A DNA stretch of 48,572 nt from Myxococcales bacterium (lineage in GTDB: Bacteria > Myxococcota_A > Polyangia > Polyangiales > Houyiibacteriaceae). Both the position numbers and the translations under genes were made by a program. The stretch covers positions 1 through 48,572 of the forward strand of contig JAHELW010000005.1 of NCBI GenBank assembly GCA_024643985.1. Reading direction: 5' to 3'. Shown here piece after piece: positions 40,672 through 48,572 of this stretch. Numbering within the stretch: the first letter of the stretch is position 1; each line of letters opens with the position of its first letter. The notes below the pieces were generated by a model that had not been told where the DNA came from, did not search any database, and saw only the letters and a list, made by a program, of their open reading frames with translations.

Positions 40672-41248
40672 CCGGCTCTTTCCATTCCCCGAGCGCGCGC
40701 TGAAGCCGCTCGAGCGCGTAGCGCATGCGGCTCTTGACCGTGTTGGCAGGGACGCCGACCACGTCGGAGATCTCCTGAAAGGCGAGCCCCTGAAGGTGAC
40801 GCAGGAGAAACACTTCGCGCTGCTCGTCGGGGAGGGCCTGCACCGCGGCCGCGATCCGGTCCTGCATCAGGCGTCCCGCCGCCAGCGCCTCGGTCGTCGG
40901 GCCGGGGTTCGCGACGCGCTCGCCGATCGTCCCACTCTGGCCCCGCGGCGGCTCGTCGAACGAGGCGTGGCCTCGGAACTTCATCTTGCGCTGGTGGTCG
41001 ATGCAGAGGTTCCGGGCAATTCTGTACAGCCACGTCGAGAACTTGGCGTCTCCTCGGAAATCGTCGCAGCGCTCGATCACCTTGAGCCAAACGTCTTGAT
41101 AGATCTCCTCCGCCCTGCCGCGATCGCGCACCCACCGCACCACGACGTTGAACAGCGGACCGCGGTACCGCTCGAGCAGGGCCTCGAAGGCCTTCGCATC
41201 GCCTTCGCGATACGCGGAAAGCAGCAATTCGTCCGACGGAACGGTCAA
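40661..41248 (-). CDS. ECF RNA polymerase sigma factor
   Basis: FEALLERYRGPLFNVVVRWVRDRGRAEEIYQDVWLKV (region 2); LPDEQREVFLLRHLQGLAFQEISDVVGVPANTVKSRMRYALERL (region 4). Confidence 0.94.
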   Translation of the reverse strand: MTVPSDELLLSAYREGDAKAFEALLERYRGPLFNVVVRWVRDRGRAEEIYQDVWLKVIERCDDFRGDAKFSTWLYRIARNLCIDHQRKMKFRGHASFDEPPRGQSGTIGERVANPGPTTEALAAGRLMQDRIAAAVQALPDEQREVFLLRHLQGLAFQEISDVVGVPANTVKSRMRYALERLQRALGEWKEPDDV

Positions 41249-41499
41249 GACCCCCTACCTTCGTCGCTATGGTGATGCGTCGGATCGGCACACATCGATC
41301 GACGTCCGAGACCCGTGGAGGATCTACCCGATCGCCCCCACGCAAGTGAAGGACAATTCAGCGCTTCTTCTCCCGCGCACGGTGCGTCTCGCGCGGGGGG
41401 GCGCAGATTGACCCGTCGGCTGGCGCTGCGGTATAAGCGCGGGGACCGCCCGGGGGGGCAATTTCGCTTCAGATGGTGGTCACTTAGAGGGGAATCGCG

Positions 41500-42207
41500 A
41501 TGCGCAGGACAGTTGCGCTCTCAGTCGTGGCGGCGTGCATGTTGGCGGGGGGCGTCGTGGCGCTTCACGCAGAGGCTCAGGAGCCGCCGGAAACGCCAAT
41601 CGAAGCTCCTCCGGCGACCCCGGAGGCCGCGCCTGCCGAGCCGGACGAACCGCTCGATGCGGGCACGTATGCCGTTCGGCTTCGCGATCTGGAGCAGCGG
41701 ATCAACGAGCTCAAAGAACAGATTTTCCGCTCGAAGGCGCGGCTCTCCCTGCTGGCCGAAACGGTCCTCGAAGGCGTCGTCGGCGGCGGGCAGGCGGTCA
41801 TCGTGCACGAAAACCGCATGTCGGCATCGTACAAGCTCGTCCGGGTCGTCTACGCGCTCGACGGCGCTCCCATCTTCACCAAGGCGGACGAAGAGGGATC
41901 GCTCGGCGATCAGAAAGAGTTCGAGGTCTACAACGGGAGCATCGTTCCCGGGGAGCACACCCTGACGGTGAGCCTCGAGTATCGCGGCCACGGCTACGGT
42001 GTGTTTGCCTACCTCAAAGGGTATCGATTCAAGGTGCGCTCGACGTACACGTTCGCGGTGCCCGAAGGCCGCGTCGCGACCCTGCACGTCGTGGGCTACG
42101 AAAAGGGTGGGCCGACGACGCCTCTCGAGGACCGCCCCGCGGTTCGATACATCGAACGCGTCGAGCGACAGACTCGGCCCGATGCCAGCGGTGAGGGCGA
42201 CCGGTAA
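41500..42207 (+). CDS. Exported coiled-coil/beta-domain protein, first gene of TPR envelope operon
   Basis: Signal peptide; acidic Pro-rich segment; coiled coil YAVRLRDLEQRINELKEQIFRSKARLSLL; RBS-like AGAGGGGA upstream. Confidence 0.75.
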   Translation: MRRTVALSVVAACMLAGGVVALHAEAQEPPETPIEAPPATPEAAPAEPDEPLDAGTYAVRLRDLEQRINELKEQIFRSKARLSLLAETVLEGVVGGGQAVIVHENRMSASYKLVRVVYALDGAPIFTKADEEGSLGDQKEFEVYNGSIVPGEHTLTVSLEYRGHGYGVFAYLKGYRFKVRSTYTFAVPEGRVATLHVVGYEKGGPTTPLEDRPAVRYIERVERQTRPDASGEGDR

Positions 42208-44597
42208 TGCATCCGCGTGGGGCGACAGCATCGCCGCCCACACCAAACGTTGGCAGGGGGCGGGCGTTTGAAGCCTGGCTGGGCGCAATCCTGGTCTTGG
42301 GCACGCTGTGCGTCGCCTTGCCGCACGCCGGCGCGCAGGACCTGAGCCGCGCGAACCGCGAGCTCGCAGATCTCGAGGCCGATGCGGAACGCCTGATGGC
42401 GCAGGAGGTGCAGCTGCGCGGCTTGAAGACCGAGACTTTCGTCGAGGAACGACTCACGGATGGCGAGCTCTACCTTCGGCTGGGGGACCATCTCCGCGCC
42501 GCGATTCTCTTTACCGACATCGTCGACCACTACCCGACGCACCGGGCCTATCCCGAGGCGCTGTTTCTGCTCGGGGAGTCGCTGTTTCTGGCAGGCGACT
42601 ACCTCGGCGCCCGCAAGCGGTACGCGACCGTCATCGAGAGAAGCGCGGACCCGGCGTTCTCGCAGTACCTTCAGCGGTCGCTGAGCCGTTTGATCGAAAT
42701 CGGGATCTACACGCGCGATTTTCGGGACGTCGATGCGTACTTCGCGCGGCTCGAAACGCTCCCTCCCTCGTCTCTCTCGGTCACGACGTCGTATTTCAGA
42801 GCGAAGTACCTCTATCACCGAGCGGTTCCAGTCGACGACGTGTTGAATGCGCCCTCGAACGCCGCCATCCGGGGGCTCGACCAGGCGCGCCTCGAACAGG
42901 CCCGCAAGGGGTTCGTCGCAATTCCGAGCGGCACCGAGTTCTCACTTCGCGCTCAATACTTCGTCGGTACGATCTACACCCTTCGCGGCGAGCTGCTCGA
43001 TGCGATTGCGGCTTTCTACAGTGTGCTCGGTCAAGAGCCGGTCAGCGAGGAAGAGAGGCAGGTCGTCGAGCTGACGTACTTGGCGCTCGGGCGGCTGTAC
43101 TATGAAACCGAACAGCTGGAACAAGCGGTCGAGGCGTACCGGTCGGTCGAGCAAACGTCGCCGCACTTCGACCGCGCGCTCTACGAATTGGCCTGGACCT
43201 ACATTCGCATGGGTGACGCGGTCCAAGCCGAGCGCGCGCTCGAGCTTCTGTCGGTCGCAGCGCCGGACAGCCCGCTGAACGCCGACGGCAAGATTCTACG
43301 CGGCGACCTCCTGGCGCGCGTGGGGCGCTATGACGAGGCGGAGGTGGTGTTCGAGGAGGTTCGGACGACCTTTGGCCCGATCCGCGACGACCTGGAAAAG
43401 CAGCGGACGGAGCACGCGGATCTTCACGCCTATTTTCGGGAGGTTGTTCGCCAAAACCTCGATCACTTCGAGCTCGACGACTTCCTGCCAGAGGCGGCAC
43501 AGCAGTGGATCGAGCTCGAGGGCGACCACGAGCGGGCGCTCGCCGTCCTCGCCGATCTGAGCGAGGCCGAGCAGCTCGTCGAGGAGACCGATGAGCTCGC
43601 GCAGCGCATCACCGCCGTGCTGAGCGCGCCCAACCGCGTGAGCGTGTTTTCGGACCTTCGGCGCCAGCGGGAGCGGCTCACCGGTCTGAGGAACCGCGCT
43701 GCGCGAGTGCGAGGCGCACTGATCGACAGCGAAGCGCGACAGCTCGGGGATCGGGCGGGCGAAGTCGCGCGGGTTCGCACGCAGCGGCGCGACCACCAGA
43801 CGGCAGTTGCCGAGATGCCGGTCGATACCGAAGACTTCATCGAGCGAGACTTGGAGATGCTCGAGCAGTGGCGTGCGGCCGAACGCGACCTCCAGGCCCT
43901 GCGCATCGAAATGCTCGGCCTCGAAGCGCGAATCGTGGCCTCGCACAGTGCGCTGCCCGCGGTCGACCCGAGCAAGGCCGATCGGGCGGCCCTCCGCGCG
44001 CAGCTCGCCGAGCACGAAGGAGAGGTGGAGCGCTACGACGACGAGCTCACCCGAATTCGCCGGCAGCTCGAGGTCGGCCGGCTCCATGTCGGCGTGGGGG
44101 ACGAGCGCTACCAGGCCGACGACGAGGAGCGCGCTCGTTTCATCCGGTCGGTGAGCCGCGAACGGCAGCTCGCCGGCTCCGGCGGCTCCGAGTTCGACGC
44201 CGGCTTTCGGCGCGTCGCCGCGGTCGAGCAGCAGCTCGATCGGCGCGAGGCCGAAGTCGCGGAGGTCGTGCGACGCCGCGTCTCCGAAATGCTGGCCGTC
44301 GTCGATGAAGAAACGGCGAACCTAGCGCGCTATCGCACCGCGCTCCGCTCGCTCGAAGGAGAGACCGTGGACGTGGTCGGTGCGATCACCTATCTCAGCT
44401 TCAATCGAATCCACAGCCGATTCTACGACCTGGTCCTGCGCGCCGACGTCGGAAAGATCGACGTCGCGTGGGCGCGCCGCGAGGAGCACCGCCTGAAGAT
44501 CGACGCCTTGACCCGCGAGCGCGCTCGCGAGCTTCAAGCGCTCGATGACGAATTCCGCGATGTGATGGACGAGAACGTCGGCGGGGGCGCACGATGA
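42207..44597 (+). CDS. Exported TPR/coiled-coil protein (possible GltC-like)
   Basis: Signal peptide; TPR-like repeats (AALFLLGESLFLAGDYLGARKRYATVIE-type; ALGRLYYETEQLEQAVEAYRSVEQTSPHFDRALYELAWTYIRMGDAVQAERALELL); C-terminal coiled coil; TAATG overlap with upstream gene. Confidence 0.8.
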   Translation: MHPRGATASPPTPNVGRGRAFEAWLGAILVLGTLCVALPHAGAQDLSRANRELADLEADAERLMAQEVQLRGLKTETFVEERLTDGELYLRLGDHLRAAILFTDIVDHYPTHRAYPEALFLLGESLFLAGDYLGARKRYATVIERSADPAFSQYLQRSLSRLIEIGIYTRDFRDVDAYFARLETLPPSSLSVTTSYFRAKYLYHRAVPVDDVLNAPSNAAIRGLDQARLEQARKGFVAIPSGTEFSLRAQYFVGTIYTLRGELLDAIAAFYSVLGQEPVSEEERQVVELTYLALGRLYYETEQLEQAVEAYRSVEQTSPHFDRALYELAWTYIRMGDAVQAERALELLSVAAPDSPLNADGKILRGDLLARVGRYDEAEVVFEEVRTTFGPIRDDLEKQRTEHADLHAYFREVVRQNLDHFELDDFLPEAAQQWIELEGDHERALAVLADLSEAEQLVEETDELAQRITAVLSAPNRVSVFSDLRRQRERLTGLRNRAARVRGALIDSEARQLGDRAGEVARVRTQRRDHQTAVAEMPVDTEDFIERDLEMLEQWRAAERDLQALRIEMLGLEARIVASHSALPAVDPSKADRAALRAQLAEHEGEVERYDDELTRIRRQLEVGRLHVGVGDERYQADDEERARFIRSVSRERQLAGSGGSEFDAGFRRVAAVEQQLDRREAEVAEVVRRRVSEMLAVVDEETANLARYRTALRSLEGETVDVVGAITYLSFNRIHSRFYDLVLRADVGKIDVAWARREEHRLKIDALTRERARELQALDDEFRDVMDENVGGGAR

Positions 44598-47500
44598 GCG
44601 CTAAGCGTTCGGCCGGCCTCGCCGCCTTGTCGGTTATTGCGGGGCTCATGGTCACTCCGGCCCTCGCGCAGGAGAGCGAGCCCGATGCCGAGGCCGTTCC
44701 CTGGGATGGCGCCACCGACGTGACGCTTCCCCCGTTCTTGCAGGACACGGGCAAGCGCGTCGTCGACGAACGTCCGCCGCCGACCGAATCCCAGCAGGAA
44801 GCGCTTCGCCAGCTCGAGCGCGAGGTCGAGCGCTTCAGCGAGAGCGGCGAAACGTTTCGCTCGACGGTGACTTCCCTCGTCCGGCGCGAATACCTCCAGC
44901 AGCGGCGCGACCGGGACCGATGGTACGGCGAGCAGCTCGAAGCGGAGGAGCAGGCCTTCAAGGAGGCACGCGAGGAGTCGATTCGCGTGTTCGAGGAGTT
45001 CGTTCGCCGCTATCCGAACCATCCGAAGTACACGCCCGACGCGATGTTTCGGCTCGGCGAGCTCTACTTCGAGCGTAGCAGCATGGACTTTCAGCAGCTC
45101 TACGACGACGCCCAGGCGGCGAGGGAGGCGGGCGACTTGACGGCGGAAGACAACCTGCCGACGTCTCCTGACTTCACGCCGACGATCGAGCTCTACAAAA
45201 CGCTTGCGACGCGCTTCCCGAGCTACGAGCGGTCGGACGGTGTCTACTACCTCATTGGATACACGCTGAACGAAATGGGCCGCCCCGAAGAGGCCGTCGC
45301 TGCCTGGCTCGCGCTCGTATGCGCGAACAAGTACCGCTACGACCCGGCGTGGAAGCCCGCGCCGCCCGACGGAACGCTTGCCGCGCAGGCGAGGTATCCA
45401 GCGCTGACGCTCGATGGCCGCCCACTCGGCGCGGCTCCTGGAGGCGTGTTTGCCAACCCCTATGCCACCTGTGACTCGATTTCTCCCGAGGCCCGATTCG
45501 TCAGCGAGACCTGGTTCCGAATCGGCGAGTACCACTTCGATGATTTCGGCGGTCAGAACGCGCTCGACCTCTCGATCGCAGCATACAATCGCATTCTCGA
45601 AAACCAGAACGACCGCAACTACAACCTGGCGCTCTACAAGGTCGCGTGGGCGTACTATCGGGCAAGTCGATACCCCGAGGCGATTCGAAACTTCGGCAAG
45701 CTCGTTCAGTGGTCCGACGATACCCAGCGGGAGACGGGCCGCGCTGGCTCGGAGCTCCGCCCCGAGGCAATCGAGTATCTAGGCATCGCGTTCGCGTACG
45801 ACGACTGGAACGAAAACCAAATCCCCGACACCGCGGAAGGCAAGGCTTCGGGAATCCGGCGAATCCAAGACCCGAAGCTCTTGCCGCAGGAGCGGCCCTG
45901 GACCCCGGAGGTCTACTTCCAGCTCGGTCAGGTCTACTTCGACGAGGCCAAGTACCCCGAGGCAATCGCTGCGTGGCGCCTCTCGATCGACAAATGGCCG
46001 CAGCACCACCGCGCGCCCGAAATCCTCAACCAGATCGCGGTCGCTCACCAGATGCACAACGAGTTCGAGCAAGCGATTGCCGCGCGCTCCGGTCTCACGG
46101 AGTACGTGCAGGGAAGCGACTGGTGGAATGCGAACATGGACCGGCCGGAGGAGCAGCAGAACGCGGAGCAGCTCGCGGAAAATGCGCTCATCGTCACGGC
46201 GATCTATCATCACCAGCGCGCCCAGCAGATGCGACAGCAGTGCGTGCAAGAGCGCAACGTGCGGCTCTGCCGGGACGCTCAGGGAGAATATGCGCTCGCC
46301 GCGACCGCCTACCGCGGCTACCTCGAGCGGTACCCCAACAATCCCCAGGGCTACGAGCTTCACTACAACCTCGCAGACGCGCTGTACTGGTCGAAGAGCT
46401 ACGAGCAGGCTGCCACGGAGTACGCCGAGGTTCGCGATTCCAACGTGGACGATACGTACCTCGCGGAAGCAGCACGCCGCGTCGTGGAATCACTGAAGCG
46501 AATCGCGGACCGCGACGTCGAGGAGGGGCGTTTGGTGGTGCGCGAGGAGCCTCCAGCAGCCGCGGGCGCCCCGCCGGCTGTCCGACCGGTAGCCATGCCG
46601 GAAACCGTGCAGCGGCTCGCCCGGGCACGCGAGATCTACCTGACTCGCGTGAGCCCGGCTCGCGACACCGAAGGCGTTCGCGCTGCCTACGACTACAACA
46701 ACGCTCTGTTGCTCTACTCGTACGGCTACTGGCCTCAAGCAGAGGCGCGCTTCACGCGCATCTACGAAGAGCGGTGCTCCGGAGCGGAAGCCGACTCGAC
46801 GGGCCAGATCGCCTGGGAGAACCTCCGCGCGATGGCGATGGCGACCGAGAACACCGAAGAGATTCGGCGGCTCGCGACCGACATCCAAGAGCGCGGGTGC
46901 ACGTTCTCCGCGCGCGCAGAGCGAATCGACTGCAGCCGGGCGGCCAACCGCGACAAGCCGATCTGCCGCGCGGGAGCCGACCTCAACGCGCTCGTCTATC
47001 AGGACGCCCTGGACGTCTACAAACGCGCAGGCCAGGCAACGGGCGCCGAGCGCACGGCTCTCTACGAGCAGTCCGCCACGATGCTGCTCGCCGCGGTCAA
47101 CAAGAATCCCAACGACCGCCAGGCGCCCATCGCGCTCGAGTACGCCGCGCTCGCGCTCGAGGCGACGAACCGCTTCGATTCCGCCGCCCAGCTCTACCAA
47201 CGCGTCATCGACGAGGTCGGTCCCCGAAAGGCCGAAGATGCCGAGGAGCAGGCGAGCCTCGACGCCATCCTGGCAAATGCGCATTTCAAGCTGGCGTATA
47301 CCGCAAGCCGAAACTTCGACTTCGACCGAGCCGTCGAGAACTACCGCGTCCTGGCCGACTCCCCTCGTTTCGCGAAATCGGCCGACCCGCAGGTGCAGAC
47401 CAAGCGCGCCGACGGCCTGGTCAACTCCGCCATCTTGTTGGAGCAGCTCCAACGCTACGCCGAGGCGACGCGATACTACCGGCGGGTGTACAGCACGGTC

Positions 47501-48427
47501 GACGACCCGGCCACGAAGCGAAACGCCCTCTATCGGATCGCCGAGATGGCCTACAAGCAGCGGCGGTACACGCAGGCCATCAGCGGCATGCGGGAGTTCA
47601 TCAGCGCATACGGGAAAGACGGCGAAGCGGGCGAGCTCGTCGTGCAGGCGTACTGGCGGATCGCACAGTCATGGAAAGCACGCGGTCGAATCAAGGACTA
47701 CCGAGCCGCGCTCGGAGACGTGAGTCGAGCCTTCGAGCAGACCGGTCAGCCGGCAGGCTCGATCGCGGCCGGTTACGCCGCGGAAGCACGCTTCATTCTG
47801 GCCGACGATGAAATCAAAGGCTTCGAGAAGTTCCAGATCAAGCCCGGAAAGCCAAAGACCGTCCAAGCGTACATCAACACGATCACGAAGCAGATCGAGG
47901 GCGGAGCCGCGCGCGCTCAAACGATCGCCGGGGGCTACGAGCGTGTGTTTCCATACCGACGGCCGCGCTGGACCATCGCCGCCTACGTCCGTCAGGGAAG
48001 GGCGTACGAGATCCTCGCTCGGTCGATTCTCAATACGCCGATCGTGCTTCCAAGCGACCTCCGGCGCGCGTTCCGTCAGGCTGACGAATACGAACGTGAG
48101 GAGTACCAGCTCGACTTCGAAGACAAAGTCCGCCAGGTGCTCGACGATCAGGTGAGGCCAATCGAGTGTTTTGCGGTCGCCCGATATGCACTCGCGGCGC
48201 GAGCCGGCCGCGCAGGCAGCTTCGACACCGAACACACCCGCATCGCGATCGACCGACTCCAAGCCTACGGGGACGAGCGCATCGGCGAATGCATCGCGGA
48301 GGCGCAGGCCCGGGACGCAACCTTCCAGGGCTATGCGCCTGGGGAGTTCGCGCGGTCGCCGCGCGGCAAACCGCTCGAGATTCGACCTGGAATTGCACCG
48401 CCTGCTATCACCGGGGAGGGGCCGTGA
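44594..48427 (+). CDS. Large exported TPR protein (possible GltD/AgmU-like)
   Basis: 1277 aa; signal peptide LSVIAGLMVTPALAQE; many TPR-like units (FVRRYPNHPKYTPDAMFRLGELYFERSS, YLIGYTLNEMGRPEEAVAAW); ATGA overlap with upstream gene. Confidence 0.85.
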   Translation: MSAKRSAGLAALSVIAGLMVTPALAQESEPDAEAVPWDGATDVTLPPFLQDTGKRVVDERPPPTESQQEALRQLEREVERFSESGETFRSTVTSLVRREYLQQRRDRDRWYGEQLEAEEQAFKEAREESIRVFEEFVRRYPNHPKYTPDAMFRLGELYFERSSMDFQQLYDDAQAAREAGDLTAEDNLPTSPDFTPTIELYKTLATRFPSYERSDGVYYLIGYTLNEMGRPEEAVAAWLALVCANKYRYDPAWKPAPPDGTLAAQARYPALTLDGRPLGAAPGGVFANPYATCDSISPEARFVSETWFRIGEYHFDDFGGQNALDLSIAAYNRILENQNDRNYNLALYKVAWAYYRASRYPEAIRNFGKLVQWSDDTQRETGRAGSELRPEAIEYLGIAFAYDDWNENQIPDTAEGKASGIRRIQDPKLLPQERPWTPEVYFQLGQVYFDEAKYPEAIAAWRLSIDKWPQHHRAPEILNQIAVAHQMHNEFEQAIAARSGLTEYVQGSDWWNANMDRPEEQQNAEQLAENALIVTAIYHHQRAQQMRQQCVQERNVRLCRDAQGEYALAATAYRGYLERYPNNPQGYELHYNLADALYWSKSYEQAATEYAEVRDSNVDDTYLAEAARRVVESLKRIADRDVEEGRLVVREEPPAAAGAPPAVRPVAMPETVQRLARAREIYLTRVSPARDTEGVRAAYDYNNALLLYSYGYWPQAEARFTRIYEERCSGAEADSTGQIAWENLRAMAMATENTEEIRRLATDIQERGCTFSARAERIDCSRAANRDKPICRAGADLNALVYQDALDVYKRAGQATGAERTALYEQSATMLLAAVNKNPNDRQAPIALEYAALALEATNRFDSAAQLYQRVIDEVGPRKAEDAEEQASLDAILANAHFKLAYTASRNFDFDRAVENYRVLADSPRFAKSADPQVQTKRADGLVNSAILLEQLQRYAEATRYYRRVYSTVDDPATKRNALYRIAEMAYKQRRYTQAISGMREFISAYGKDGEAGELVVQAYWRIAQSWKARGRIKDYRAALGDVSRAFEQTGQPAGSIAAGYAAEARFILADDEIKGFEKFQIKPGKPKTVQAYINTITKQIEGGAARAQTIAGGYERVFPYRRPRWTIAAYVRQGRAYEILARSILNTPIVLPSDLRRAFRQADEYEREEYQLDFEDKVRQVLDDQVRPIECFAVARYALAARAGRAGSFDTEHTRIAIDRLQAYGDERIGECIAEAQARDATFQGYAPGEFARSPRGKPLEIRPGIAPPAITGEGP

Positions 48428-48572
48428 CACGTATGGGGATCGAGAAGACATGGTGGATTGGAGCGCTGCTGCTCGCGGCGTACGGCTGCAAGGGCACGTC
48501 GGCCACCGAGTCGGCCGGCTCCGAGACCACGTCCGGAGGGGAAGTCTCCGAGGGCATGGAGGCGGGGGACGC
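48424..48572 (+). CDS. Lipoprotein, partial (truncated by window end)
   Basis: Not in ORF track. GTG 48424 overlaps upstream TGA (GTGA); manual translation VTRMGIEKTWWIGALLLAAYGCKGTSATESAGSETTSGGEVSEGMEAGD, with lipobox LAAYGC. Confidence 0.75.
   Translation, partial: MTRMGIEKTWWIGALLLAAYGCKGTSATESAGSETTSGGEVSEGMEAGD

Noticed and set aside
45646-47811. 721-aa alternate-frame ORF inside the 1277-aa TPR gene
   Set aside because: Arg/Pro/Gly-rich shadow frame, no domain features.

Overview
High-GC (~65%+) chromosomal segment with dense, translationally coupled genes. Gene content (oligopeptidase, NtrC-type regulators, Gld-type ABC transporter, receiver protein with long linker, TPR envelope operon) suggests a Myxococcota / delta-proteobacterial-type host; this is inference, there is no rRNA in the window. 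About 34 CDSs are supported. Main points: (1) a sucrose locus with a divergent stand-alone sucrose-phosphate phosphatase, a single 1024-aa ORF fusing PfkB fructokinase + sucrose-phosphate synthase + HAD phosphatase, and a translationally coupled sucrose synthase; (2) a dispersed REP/BIME-like repeat, two single copies near the left edge and one inverted pair at 29154-29285, whose GGGGACAT termini sit on or next to stop codons; (3) a right-edge operon of exported TPR/coiled-coil proteins plus a lipoprotein, resembling Glt/Agl gliding-motility envelope proteins, next to a divergent ECF sigma/anti-sigma pair whose anti-sigma has a long extracytoplasmic region; (4) a small lipoprotein with a perfectly periodic C-x3-C-x6 tail. 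No tRNA, rRNA, CRISPR array, prophage or defence system was recognised. Family calls come from reading motifs in the translations, not from database searches.
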